Below, in pieces: positions 14,754 through 23,483 of a stretch of 64,000 bases of DNA. The stretch spans positions 11,637 to 75,636 of the forward strand of contig CAVJTH010000010.1 in assembly GCA_963652365.1 (NCBI GenBank), read 5' to 3'. The number at the start of each line of letters is the position of its first letter. Position 1 is the first letter of the stretch. This DNA comes from Hallerella sp963652365. Its GTDB lineage: Bacteria > Fibrobacterota > Fibrobacteria > Fibrobacterales > Fibrobacteraceae. The notes below the pieces were generated by a model. That model did no database searches, was not told the origin of the DNA, and was given only the letters and a program-made list of their open reading frames with translations. Position numbers and translations under genes: made by a program.

Positions 14754-16207
14754 ATTCCATCCAGACCGACCAGCGTTTTTTGATGCGGAGCACCTTGTTT
14801 ACTTTTGGTGGAACCGCGTTAAAGGTGATTGCCCCGATCTTGACCATCGTTGTCGCTCGAGTCTTTGGCAAGGAAATCTTCGGGGTCTATGTTTCGACGC
14901 AACTGCTGGTCTTTACGCTTAGCCGCGTAGCGGTTTTGGGGTTCGACAAGGGAATGCATCGCTACTTGCCGCAAAACTTGATATGCGGTCGTCCGTCTCA
15001 CGAGGGAATTGTCGAATCCTTGAAGATTGTCGTTGTCCTTGCCCTCTTGATTTCCTTCGTATTTTGGCTTGGATCATTCTTTGACTTGCAGCGCTTTTTT
15101 TCGGGGCTTTCCATGCTGTCTTCGCTGGAAATATCCCTTTATATGCTCTCGGTGACGCCTTATACGGTGTTGTTGCTTTTTGCCGGGGCGTCCGAAGGAA
15201 ACCGTCATCCACAATACAAGATTTTTATCAATGATTTTGCCGTTACGACGTTTGCGCCGCTGATTGCCCTGGGACTGTATTTTGGAGATTTTGCCGAAAA
15301 GCTCGCATTGCCTGTGGGTTTGTTTGTTTCCAATGTGCTAGGCGTTATTCTGTATGTTGTCCTGATCCGTCGGCAGTTTCCCGAAATTTGCTGGACGGTC
15401 AAGAAAAAAATTCCTCGCGAGCTGTTGAATTTTTCGCTCCCGATCGGTTTTTCGGAAGTCGTTTCCGCTTTTCTGCTTCGTGTCGATTTGTGGATGGTCC
15501 TGGTGATTGTCGGGCCGGAAGCTGCGGGAATCTATGCGGTGATGGTCACGATTTCGAATGGGCTCAAGACGGTCCGTCAAAGTTACAATCCGATCTTGCA
15601 GCCCGTGGTGGCGGGCATGTCGAAAAATCGTCTCGATACGGATTTGAAGCCCGTCTATTCCTATTGCGTTTCCATGGTGACGCTTATCCAGTTGGCAATC
15701 GGTTTCTTTATCGTTCTTTTTCCGGAACAGACGATGATGATTGCCGGAAAATCCTTTATCACGAAGGAAAATCCCGTCGCGGTCCTCGGCATTCTGATGA
15801 TTGGAAATTTGCTCAATGGATTTTGGGGACTTTCCGGTGCGGTTATCAACGGGCTCGGAAAAAGCAGATTCATGCTCGGCATGAACGTTGTATCCCTGAT
15901 TTTCGCGGTTTTGATGAACGCCTTGCTGATTCCGTCGCTGGGCATTGCCGGAGCCGCCTTGTCCTCGATGTCTTACCAGGTTTTACAGTGCGTCTGGATG
16001 AACCTGTATCTGCGCCGGATGGGGTATTGGCCATACCAAGGACGTCTGATCGTTCAGGGAATCTGGATGGTGCTTTTTGCCGCAATCTACCTGGTTGAAA
16101 ATCGATTCTATTCCCCTTCGCTTTTTTCGAAGGGAGTTCTGTATGCCGCTCTCCTTTTGGGAATTGCCGGAACCTTTTGGTGGCAGGGCTTGTCCAAAAA
16201 GCGATAA
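14750..16207 (+). CDS. Wzx-type polysaccharide flippase
   Basis: This 485-residue polytopic protein (about 12-14 hydrophobic segments) matches the MATE-superfamily oligosaccharide flippases. It has an N-terminal FTFGGTALKVIAPILTIVVARVFGKE helix-turn, the mid-protein RVDLWMVLVIVGPEAAGIYAV segment, and a C-terminal GIAGAALSSMSYQ repeat. Such proteins move undecaprenyl-linked glycans across the inner membrane. Flanking transferases and translational coupling (ATGA) to the upstream gene fit a surface-glycan operon. Confidence 0.88.
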   Translation: MNSIQTDQRFLMRSTLFTFGGTALKVIAPILTIVVARVFGKEIFGVYVSTQLLVFTLSRVAVLGFDKGMHRYLPQNLICGRPSHEGIVESLKIVVVLALLISFVFWLGSFFDLQRFFSGLSMLSSLEISLYMLSVTPYTVLLLFAGASEGNRHPQYKIFINDFAVTTFAPLIALGLYFGDFAEKLALPVGLFVSNVLGVILYVVLIRRQFPEICWTVKKKIPRELLNFSLPIGFSEVVSAFLLRVDLWMVLVIVGPEAAGIYAVMVTISNGLKTVRQSYNPILQPVVAGMSKNRLDTDLKPVYSYCVSMVTLIQLAIGFFIVLFPEQTMMIAGKSFITKENPVAVLGILMIGNLLNGFWGLSGAVINGLGKSRFMLGMNVVSLIFAVLMNALLIPSLGIAGAALSSMSYQVLQCVWMNLYLRRMGYWPYQGRLIVQGIWMVLFAAIYLVENRFYSPSLFSKGVLYAALLLGIAGTFWWQGLSKKR

Positions 16208-16249
16208 CGACAAGAAATTCGATGTTCTCCGTTTTCTATTTTAACACCC

Positions 16250-17260
16250 ATGACCAAATACCTCTTTGTCTTGACCAGTTCCCCGAAGGATTTCTTCTGC
16301 GAGCAGACTCTCGTGGCGATCGCTTCGCTCAGGGATCACAATCCGAATGCCTTTGTCACGCTGCTCACGGACGACAGGACCGCGGAAACGCTTTCGGGAA
16401 GGCGCGCCGTGCTGAAGGAGGCCGTCGATGAGCTGAAGGTGCTTTCGCTCGACGAAAAGCTTTCGCCGATGCAGCGTTCGCGCTACCTGAAGACGGTGAT
16501 GCGGAACGAGATCGATGGAGACTTTCTGTATATGGATTCGGACATCGCGGTCGTGGGAAGCCTGGAAATCCCGGAGGAATGGCGCGGCGGAATCTATGCG
16601 GTGCTCGATTTCCACACCAACTTGCACAAGGCGATCAACCGGAAGAAAGTCTTGAACGCGGCGAAGATGCTCGGATTTTCCCCGATACTGAACGACGAGC
16701 TTTTTAACGGGGGCGTGATGTATGCGAGCGACACGCCGGATGTCCGGGCGTTTTTCAAAAAGTGGCACGAGCTCTGGGAGTATTCGGTTTCGAAGAACTA
16801 TCCCTACGACATGGCGGCTCTTGCCGAGGCGGATTTTTCGTTCGGCTATAAAATCCGGAAAATGCCCGGCGAATGGAATTGCCAGCTCGCTTACGGCAAG
16901 CGGTTCTTGCCGAACGCGAAAATTCTCCATTTCTTCGGTTCTCGGATCATTGACACGTGCGGCTGCAGGGTCTCGGACGGCATGGACGTGTTCTTGCCGA
17001 AGATCTTGCGAAAGCGCTTTTACACGGATTTGAAGAAGATGACGGTAACCGTCGAGTCCGACAGGAGCGTCCATATCGACGAATATTACGATTCCGTCAT
17101 TCGGAACGCGAAAGACGCCTTCTTGCTCCAGACGAAGAAGCTGGGAACTTTCGGCGCGGATGTCGTGCGCTCCTACGCCTTCGCGCGAACGCTCGCCTTT
17201 CTCTACCGAAAGCTTCCGTTCTTGACGCGTCCGCTGGAATGGCTGGGGAAAATCCGATGA
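16250..17260 (+). CDS. GT-A fold glycosyltransferase (copy 2)
   Basis: This 336-residue paralogue of the protein at 12793 shares the start (TKYLFVLTSS), the DSD metal motif in LYMDSDIAVVGSLEIP, the LFNGGVMYA motif, MPGEWNCQ and ILHFFGSR. It has an extra C-terminal extension of about 60 residues. Codon use is GC-rich, unlike copy 1. No Shine-Dalgarno is seen; TATTTT ends 7 bp before the ATG, so a leaderless mRNA is possible. The stop overlaps the next transferase by ATGA. Confidence 0.82.
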   Translation: MTKYLFVLTSSPKDFFCEQTLVAIASLRDHNPNAFVTLLTDDRTAETLSGRRAVLKEAVDELKVLSLDEKLSPMQRSRYLKTVMRNEIDGDFLYMDSDIAVVGSLEIPEEWRGGIYAVLDFHTNLHKAINRKKVLNAAKMLGFSPILNDELFNGGVMYASDTPDVRAFFKKWHELWEYSVSKNYPYDMAALAEADFSFGYKIRKMPGEWNCQLAYGKRFLPNAKILHFFGSRIIDTCGCRVSDGMDVFLPKILRKRFYTDLKKMTVTVESDRSVHIDEYYDSVIRNAKDAFLLQTKKLGTFGADVVRSYAFARTLAFLYRKLPFLTRPLEWLGKIR

Positions 17261-18441
17261 ACCTGCTCTACAACCTGGTCGCGGTGCAGCCGATTCACAA
17301 TGCGAAGTTTCATGGCGGCGGTTCGTATGGCGAAGTCGTGTTCCTTGCGCTGCTCCACAAGCTGTTCGAAAGTGCGGAATCGGTTCCGTCGGAAGTTCGG
17401 CTCTGCGCGGCTTTTGACGCAAAAAAATTCTTGGATCCGAAAATCGTTGAACTCTGCAAAAAGTTCGGCGTTCCTCTGCTTGACATCGGCGAAAAATCCC
17501 CGCAGCGGATCATTGATGAAAATGAAATCGACACGTTCTATACGCCGCTCTATTCGCTAGAAAAAAAGTGGGACGTTTCGGTTCCTCGTTTCGTCTTTAC
17601 GTGGCACGGCGTGCGCGCCCTCGAAATGAAATACAGCGCGCTCGGAATCGAGTTTGCGCGGACGCTTGCGCAAAAGGCGGAGGCGCTTGTCCGCTATCGC
17701 GAGATTTGGAAGAAGCGTTTTTACAAGCCGAAGTACGAACGGCTCGCGCATCGGATTGCAAGCGGAAACGCTTTCGCGATGACGGTGAGCGAGCACAGCC
17801 GCGCTTCGATCCGGAATTTTTTCCCGGAACTTTCGCACGCGGATATTCCGGTCTTTTACAGCCCGATGAGGGAAGTCGAGCCCGCGGGAACGCTTCCGGC
17901 GGGAGTCCTTTCGAAAAGGTACTTTCTCCTGACGAGCGGAGCGCGCTGGGAAAAGAACAACCTTTTGGCGGTGAAGGCTTTTGACGGACTTGTCGAGACG
18001 TTCCTGAAAGACGATTCGGATTTCAAGGCTGTCGTGACGGGCGTACCGAACCCGAAAGTCTATCGAAAGAATGTCCGCCATCCGGAGCGGTTCGTCTTTC
18101 TGGATTACGTGGAAGCGGAACAGCTCGAACGGTTGCACCAAGACGCGCATGCGTTCATCTTTCCGTCGCTCAACGAGGGCTTTGGCTATCCGCCGATGCA
18201 GTCGATGCGCTATGGCGTTCCGGTGGCGGCGAGCGGCACGACGTCGATTCCCGAAGTCTGCGGAGACGCGGCGCTGTATTTCGATCCATATTCCGAAAGC
18301 GAAATCCGAAACCGGATGATCCAGTTGCTCGATGACGATGTCAGGAGCCTTTACGTGGAACGGGCGCGTGACCGCTACGAAAAGGTTCGCAATCGCCAGA
18401 CCTCGGATCTTGAAAAAACGGTCGGGTATATTCTGGGCTAG
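17257..18441 (+). CDS. Family 4 (GT-B) glycosyltransferase
   Basis: This 394-residue protein has the GT4 C-terminal donor site: FIFPSLNEGFGYPPMQSMRYG-type E-x7-E region (about residues 305-325), then GTTSIPEVCGDAALYFDP. The N-terminal half contains HGGGSYGEV and FTWHGVRALE, which would contact acceptor and donor. It probably adds a sugar to a lipid-linked glycan; the specificity is unknown. The start at 17257 is fixed by the 4-bp overlap with the previous gene; the longer open frame upstream is a shadow of that gene. It ends in a 4-bp tail-to-tail overlap with lnt. Confidence 0.88.
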   Translation: MNLLYNLVAVQPIHNAKFHGGGSYGEVVFLALLHKLFESAESVPSEVRLCAAFDAKKFLDPKIVELCKKFGVPLLDIGEKSPQRIIDENEIDTFYTPLYSLEKKWDVSVPRFVFTWHGVRALEMKYSALGIEFARTLAQKAEALVRYREIWKKRFYKPKYERLAHRIASGNAFAMTVSEHSRASIRNFFPELSHADIPVFYSPMREVEPAGTLPAGVLSKRYFLLTSGARWEKNNLLAVKAFDGLVETFLKDDSDFKAVVTGVPNPKVYRKNVRHPERFVFLDYVEAEQLERLHQDAHAFIFPSLNEGFGYPPMQSMRYGVPVAASGTTSIPEVCGDAALYFDPYSESEIRNRMIQLLDDDVRSLYVERARDRYEKVRNRQTSDLEKTVGYILG

Positions 18442-20303
18442 CGGGAGGACCGCTTGCGGGAAAGCGCCCAGAGCGCGACCAGATAGGCGAAGAAGAATCC
18501 GAGCAGCCCGTATTCGACCGCGTCCCCGATGTGGAAGTAGAGCGTATCCTGGGTGCGGAGGGGAATCCTTCGCGAAATGACGCGTTCCGTGTAGAGCTCC
18601 GTCTTCATGTCCTCGTGGCCGAACTGGTCGATGAACGCGGAAATTCCCGTGTTGGTGCAGCGGACTGCCGGGTAGCCGCTTTCGATGACGCGGTAGCGGA
18701 TCTGGTTCAGGTGCTGTGCCGCGGCGGTGCTCCTTCCGAACCAGCCGTCGTTGGTGATATCGACCATGAGCCGGGAGCCGTCGCGGATCGCGCTGCGGAT
18801 TTCCATTCCGTAAATCGTCTCGTAGCAGATGAAAGGGCTCCAGGAAAACGGCTCGAAAACGGGCCGTTCCTTTCCCGGAACGAAGTTCCCCTGTCCGACA
18901 TCGACATAGTTCAAGATGGAAAAGACATCGTCAAAGGGAATCCTTTCGCTGAAAGGAACGAGGTGCGTCTTGATGTAGCGCGTGTATCCGGTTTCGCCGG
19001 GCCTAAAGAGGAACCCGCTGTTGTAGAGGTTCACCGGTCGCGGAGGCTTGCCGTTTCTGTCGTAGTCGAGCGTTCCGATGAAAAGGCTTGTCCGCGTGTC
19101 CTTGATTCGATCGTAGATCCATTCCTTTTCGCGGGATCGCTTGCGCAAGAAGTCCGGAATGGCGGTCTCCGGAAAGACGACGAGGTCCGGGGCGTCTTTT
19201 TCCCAGTCGATGCTGTCGCTTGCGAGTTTCCAGGTCTTTTGCACGACGGAATCGTAGTAGGCCTTGCTCCACTTGCTTGTTTGCCCGATATTCGGCTGGA
19301 CGATGGCGACCCGGGGAGAGTCGGCGGGATCGTTTGCGTAAAATGGCGACGCTTCTTCCTTGGAAAGCCGCGCGGAACCATAGGCCCAGAGAACGGCGAA
19401 AAGAAAGATTGGCACCGCGAAGAGAACTTTTTTCCTTTGGGCAAAGGCGATGGCGACGGACAGGTTGCTCAGTACGATCAGTGCCGTGTAGCCGAATACG
19501 CCGATGAGCGACAGGGCCTGGAGAAGTTCGATCTGCTTGCCGAAAGCGTATCCGAGATGGCTCCACGGAAAGCTGAAATCCCCGATGCTCCGCGTCATTT
19601 CCAGTCCCGCGTAGAACAGCGGAAAAAGAACGAGCAGAACGGGAAAGCCCTTGATTCGCGCTTCGCGGGCCTTGACGAACACCGCGGCGGCAATCGTATT
19701 GTAAACGCTGAAGTAGGAGATGAGCAGGATCAGCCCGATGAAAATCAGGATGGCCGGTCCGACATTCATCACGTTGTAAATCCAGTAGTAGTTGACGACG
19801 TTGTATAGGAATCCCGACCAGAACGAGGCGAACAGGGCGGTCTGCATTCCGGAGCGCAAGAGGACAAGAAACCACGGGACGAGAAACACCAGGGCTCCCG
19901 GGCCGAGCGGTAGCGGTGGAAAGGCGAGCGCGTAAAATCCCCAGCCGATGCTGCAGGCCAGGAGGGCGAGACGCGATTCGCGTTCCTTGATGCGGCGAAA
20001 GTTCCAGACGGCAAACCGAAAAAGTCCAAGGAGAAAAAGCGGAACGAAAACGGTGCAGAGCTGGAGAATCCCGACATGCGCTTGCAGCAGATAGTCTGCG
20101 GCGAGAGAAAGAAAGCCCGTTCCGCAAAACGCGCCGAGCGCCTTGGAAAAGTCCGCACGGACCTTCCTCGAAAGAAGAAACGGCAGCGCGCAGAGCAGGG
20201 GAACGATCTGCGGCGCAAAGAAATAGATTCCCTCGGCATCGGGACTAGCCCGTACGAGCGCAATGTCCAGAACCGCCTGGACGAGGAAAAGCGCAAAGAT
20301 CAT
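18438..20303 (-). CDS. lnt: Apolipoprotein N-acyltransferase
   Basis: This 621-residue inner-membrane enzyme has a large N-terminal membrane region and a C-terminal nitrilase domain. The catalytic Glu is in VVFPETAIPDF, the Lys in RYIKTHLVPFSER, and the Cys in FICYETIYG. Lnt adds the third acyl chain to lipoproteins, consistent with the many lipoproteins here. It is about 100 residues longer than the usual 500-520, because of three or so extra hydrophobic segments at the N-terminus. It follows rsmI with a 4-bp overlap. Confidence 0.93.
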   Translation of the reverse strand: MIFALFLVQAVLDIALVRASPDAEGIYFFAPQIVPLLCALPFLLSRKVRADFSKALGAFCGTGFLSLAADYLLQAHVGILQLCTVFVPLFLLGLFRFAVWNFRRIKERESRLALLACSIGWGFYALAFPPLPLGPGALVFLVPWFLVLLRSGMQTALFASFWSGFLYNVVNYYWIYNVMNVGPAILIFIGLILLISYFSVYNTIAAAVFVKAREARIKGFPVLLVLFPLFYAGLEMTRSIGDFSFPWSHLGYAFGKQIELLQALSLIGVFGYTALIVLSNLSVAIAFAQRKKVLFAVPIFLFAVLWAYGSARLSKEEASPFYANDPADSPRVAIVQPNIGQTSKWSKAYYDSVVQKTWKLASDSIDWEKDAPDLVVFPETAIPDFLRKRSREKEWIYDRIKDTRTSLFIGTLDYDRNGKPPRPVNLYNSGFLFRPGETGYTRYIKTHLVPFSERIPFDDVFSILNYVDVGQGNFVPGKERPVFEPFSWSPFICYETIYGMEIRSAIRDGSRLMVDITNDGWFGRSTAAAQHLNQIRYRVIESGYPAVRCTNTGISAFIDQFGHEDMKTELYTERVISRRIPLRTQDTLYFHIGDAVEYGLLGFFFAYLVALWALSRKRSSR

Positions 20304-20986
20304 AGCCCGCCTTTTCCCTGCGGATGGAAGAGCAGGACATATTCGCCTTTCGGTTCGCGGGACTTGTAGTGCACAAGCAGTTCCGTAGGAGTCCCCACGA
20401 GATGCTCTTCGAACTTCTTGGTCAGTTCGCGCATCAGCGCAACGGGGATTTCGCCAAAGACCTGGCGAATTTCATCGATGAACTTGACGAGGTTGTGCGG
20501 GCTCGCGTAGAAGACGAGCGTCGAATCCGCCGAGGCTTTCAGCTTTTCGAGCAGGTGCAGGCGTTGCGCGCTTTTCTTGGGCGAAAAGTTCTCGAAGCGG
20601 AAACGGTCGGTCGGAAGCCCGCTCGAAACCAGGGCGTTGATCATGGCGCAGGCTCCCGGAACGCTTCGCACGTCGATCCCTTCGCGGACGCATTCGCGGA
20701 CGAGGTTGAACGCCGGGTCGGCGATGCCTGGGGTTCCCGCGTCGCTGACGATCGCGATGTCGCCTTCGTTTTTAAGATACTCCACATATCTGGGAGTCAC
20801 TTCTTCCTTGTTGAAGTCGTGGTAGCTTTCCGTTTTCGTATGGATGTCGTAGTGGTCGAGAAGAAGTCTCGAATGGCGCGTGTCTTCGGCAAGAACGAGA
20901 GGGACCTCTTTCAAGATGCGCACGGCGCGGTAGGTCATGTCTTCGAGATTTCCGATGGGCGTAGCGACAATGTAGAGTGTGTGCAT
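20300..20986 (-). CDS. rsmI: 16S rRNA (cytidine-1402-2'-O)-methyltransferase
   Basis: This 228-residue protein belongs to the tetrapyrrole-methylase-fold RsmI family: LYIVATPIGNLEDMTYRAVRIL, AEDTRHSRLLLDHY, and VSDAGTPGIADP (SAM site) are all present. It 2'-O-methylates C1402 in the ribosomal P site. The length is slightly short of the usual 270-290, because the C-terminal extension is reduced. It overlaps lnt by 4 bp. Confidence 0.93.
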   Translation of the reverse strand: MHTLYIVATPIGNLEDMTYRAVRILKEVPLVLAEDTRHSRLLLDHYDIHTKTESYHDFNKEEVTPRYVEYLKNEGDIAIVSDAGTPGIADPAFNLVRECVREGIDVRSVPGACAMINALVSSGLPTDRFRFENFSPKKSAQRLHLLEKLKASADSTLVFYASPHNLVKFIDEIRQVFGEIPVALMRELTKKFEEHLVGTPTELLVHYKSREPKGEYVLLFHPQGKGGL

Positions 20987-20995
20987 AGCGTGAAG

Positions 20996-21538
20996 TTAGT
21001 AAAAGTCCGATCGAATCGTGTCGTCCGTGGGAACGTTTTGTTCCAGGGACTGTCTGATCCGGGCGGAGAGCTTGGCGTGAATCATGTCTGCCCGTTCCTG
21101 GACATATCCGTTGCGGTAAGGACCGTACCAGAAAAGGCGAAGCTTTTCCTCTTCGAGAAATTTCGCCCGTTCGACGGTGACCCCGTCACAGGAAAGTTCC
21201 GAGACGAGCGTCATGGAAATATCGTCATTGCGGGGCATTGCGGGCCAGAGAGGCGCAAGAACGAAAATCCCCAGATACCAGAGGCTCGCGTAGCGTTCCT
21301 CGACCTTGCCGTCGAACGAAAGGCGCAGCCGGCATCCCTCCGGAACCGTTTCTTCGAGCGCGCGTCTGTAGAAGTCCCTTAGCCTGTCGGAAATCTCGAC
21401 CGGTTGGCCTTCTTCCCTTGCCGAAAAGAGAATCTCGACATCCTTGGCGGGAGCGTCACCGGAAAAGTCCGCATGGTATAGGGACGGCGCACAGGCGGAA
21501 AGGAAAAGCGCAGCGAGAATGCCGAGAAAGAGCTTCAC
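20996..21538 (-). CDS. Lipoprotein of unknown function
   Basis: This 180-residue protein has a type II signal peptide (KLFLGILAALFLSACAP, lipobox Cys at about residue 16). The remainder is mixed alpha/beta with the segment SDRLRDFYRRALEETVPEGCRLRL. No family was recognised. The GTG at 21538 is preferred: a TATCTT box ends 6 bp before it, and the alternative ATG at 21571 would overlap the divergent lpxH start codon (shared CATG). Its stop is 9 bp before the rsmI start, so they may share a transcript. Confidence 0.65.
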   Translation of the reverse strand: MKLFLGILAALFLSACAPSLYHADFSGDAPAKDVEILFSAREEGQPVEISDRLRDFYRRALEETVPEGCRLRLSFDGKVEERYASLWYLGIFVLAPLWPAMPRNDDISMTLVSELSCDGVTVERAKFLEEEKLRLFWYGPYRNGYVQERADMIHAKLSARIRQSLEQNVPTDDTIRSDFY

Positions 21539-21562
21539 GGGCAAAAGATAGATTATTACATT
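21534..21562 (+). promoter_or_regulatory. Candidate lpxH promoter TTCACG-N17-TACATT
   Basis: TTCACG (21534-21539) and TACATT (21557-21562) are 17 bp apart. The -10 ends 7 bp before the lpxH ATG, so the transcript would be leaderless or nearly so. The region overlaps the start of the divergent lipoprotein. Confidence 0.5.
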
Positions 21563-21569
21563 TTTGCCC

Positions 21570-22307
21570 ATGCAGTCACTGCCGGCTTACTTCTTTTCCG
21601 ATGCGCATCTTGGCGTAAATCCTCCGGGCGCGATTCCGGATCGCGAAGAGCGTCTTGTCGGATTCCTGAAAGGCCTTGTGGGAAAATCCTCGCACGTCTT
21701 TCTGGTCGGCGACCTGTTCGAATTCTGGTACGAGTATCGCCATTACGTTTCCCGCGGGCATTTTCCGCTCTATCGGGTCTTGGGCGATCTGGCGGATTCG
21801 GGAACGGAAGTCCATTACCTGATGGGAAATCACGACTTTGCGCTGGAAGATTTCTTTCCGCGGGAATTGGGCGTGTCCGTCCACCGTTCGCTGGCGTGCG
21901 ACCTGCAGGGACATCGGGTCTATCTGATGCACGGCGACGGCATTCCCAGGAGCGACCGGGGCTACCGCCTGGCGAGAAAGGTTCTCGACGCGCGCGTGGC
22001 GAGATTTCTCTTTCGAAAAATCCATCCCGACCTGGGAATGGACATCGCGCGTCTTGTCGGGAGCGGAAGTCGCAAGGCGGGGCAAAGCCGGATCATCCAG
22101 ATTCCGGAATACCTGGACGCTTCGAGCCGGAAAATGCGCGAGAATCGTTGCGACATATGCGTGCATGGCCACCATCACATTCCTGGCGTGTGGGAGGTTC
22201 CCGAAGGAAAGGTCGTCTCTCCCGGGCAATGGCTTTTCGAAACGAGCTATGCAAAAATGGAAAACGGAGAGATTTCCGTTTTCCGCTTCCCGGAAAATTC
22301 GGGGTGA
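21570..22307 (+). CDS. lpxH: UDP-2,3-diacylglucosamine diphosphatase
   Basis: This 245-residue metallophosphatase of the LpxH type has FFSDAHLG, VGDLFEFW, MGNHDF, MHGDG and HGHHH, giving the di-metal site in order. LpxH hydrolyses UDP-2,3-diacylglucosamine to lipid X in lipid A synthesis, so the organism should have LPS. No Shine-Dalgarno is present before the ATG at 21570. The gene faces the divergent lipoprotein across about 31 bp. Confidence 0.92.
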   Translation: MQSLPAYFFSDAHLGVNPPGAIPDREERLVGFLKGLVGKSSHVFLVGDLFEFWYEYRHYVSRGHFPLYRVLGDLADSGTEVHYLMGNHDFALEDFFPRELGVSVHRSLACDLQGHRVYLMHGDGIPRSDRGYRLARKVLDARVARFLFRKIHPDLGMDIARLVGSGSRKAGQSRIIQIPEYLDASSRKMRENRCDICVHGHHHIPGVWEVPEGKVVSPGQWLFETSYAKMENGEISVFRFPENSG

Positions 22308-22310
22308 AAT

Positions 22311-22730
22311 TTACTGGTCGAGGCGTTCTTCGGAGGCTTCGCGGAGCTTCTTGGCTTCCTTGGTGCCCCAGAGCCTATCGACAAAGTCGAACGACAGGAA
22401 CTTTTCCTTGTATGTCTCGACCCAGCACCAATGCTTCTCTTCGCCGTTTTCCGTCTTGACTATCCACTGGTCCGGCGCGTAGAACTTGTACGTGACCGGG
22501 TTCGGCGTCACCCATGCGTCGGTCTGTTCCGGGGTTTCCGTGACGCTCCAGACCTTTCCGCTCGTCCGTTTCCAGATGAATACGTTGATGGCCACGATCA
22601 CCGCGAGAAAGATGAGGCTCCACTTGAAATTCTTCTTGGTCAGGAGAAAGATGACAAGCAACAGGAGGAGCAGCGAGAGCGCCGCGAAGTTATAGTGGAC
22701 CGTGTAGAAAGCCTTGAAAATCTCGATCAT
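22311..22730 (-). CDS. Small membrane protein of unknown function
   Basis: This 139-residue protein has two N-terminal membrane helices (about residues 13-31 and 37-52) and a periplasmic-type C-terminal domain rich in Trp and Tyr (TPNPVTYKFYAPDQW, EEKHWCWVETYKEKF). No family was recognised. It follows the next gene upstream by only 3 bp, so the two form an operon. Its end is 3 bp from the lpxH stop on the other strand. Confidence 0.65.
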   Translation of the reverse strand: MIEIFKAFYTVHYNFAALSLLLLLLVIFLLTKKNFKWSLIFLAVIVAINVFIWKRTSGKVWSVTETPEQTDAWVTPNPVTYKFYAPDQWIVKTENGEEKHWCWVETYKEKFLSFDFVDRLWGTKEAKKLREASEERLDQ

Positions 22731-22733
22731 GTT

Positions 22734-23375
22734 TTACCTCATCTTGAAAGTCATGACGTTTTCGGAAATCTTGACGCTCAGCCGCGTGTGCACGTCGGGA
22801 AGCTTCACGCCGAAGGCGTGGAACGTTCCCATGATGGAAAGGCTCGCGTGACTGTCGATTGTCCGGACGTTGAGCAGCCCCTTCTTGCCGAAGGTAAAGC
22901 GGAACGTCTTCCTTCTTGCGTCGTATTCCGGGGTTGTCGCGCTGTTTTTCGCCGTGTCGAGCGCGGTAATGCAGCGCTTGTCGAGAATCATCGTTCCGCG
23001 CGGGTCGATGGAAATCATCGGAAGGCCTGCGGAATTGCGGCAGGCGTATGTCGCCCATTCGCCGGTCTTTCTGGAATTCTTCTTCTGGAAAACCAGCCTG
23101 TCGCTTTCTTTCGCGATGACGACGTCTCCGGAAACAACCGGAATCCCGACGGCTTTCATCGCGCCGCGGAGATAGAGAAGATACGTTTCGTTGGAGGGAA
23201 GAAGGCGGAACGATGTCGTCTTGAGCTTGGCTGTCGGGACGATCGCGATACGGCCGCCCACCGGATCGATGAAAACGTCTGCATACGGAGTGTTCTTCAG
23301 TTTGAACTTCTCGGCGAGTTCCCTGGTAAACCGGATGAATCCGCGAATGTCCATTCTTGCCTTGTATGTTTCCAT
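22734..23375 (-). CDS. Protein of unknown function
   Basis: This 213-residue predicted cytoplasmic protein has mixed alpha/beta composition, no signal peptide and no membrane helix. It has a basic segment (QKKNSRKTGEW) in the middle and ends with a beta-rich stretch (LSVKISENVMTFKMR). No family was recognised. The ATG at 23375 has GAGGAT upstream, better supported than the longer start at 23414. It is followed by a membrane-protein gene after 3 bp. Confidence 0.6.
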   Translation of the reverse strand: METYKARMDIRGFIRFTRELAEKFKLKNTPYADVFIDPVGGRIAIVPTAKLKTTSFRLLPSNETYLLYLRGAMKAVGIPVVSGDVVIAKESDRLVFQKKNSRKTGEWATYACRNSAGLPMISIDPRGTMILDKRCITALDTAKNSATTPEYDARRKTFRFTFGKKGLLNVRTIDSHASLSIMGTFHAFGVKLPDVHTRLSVKISENVMTFKMR

Positions 23376-23483
23376 AGCAAAAGATCCTCTATAAAGTCCA
23401 TTGCAAAATTCCAAAGCGCGACTTGCTGAAATTTCCTATGGAAAATCTAACAAAATAACGTGTCGCGGACAAGACGGCCTCCG

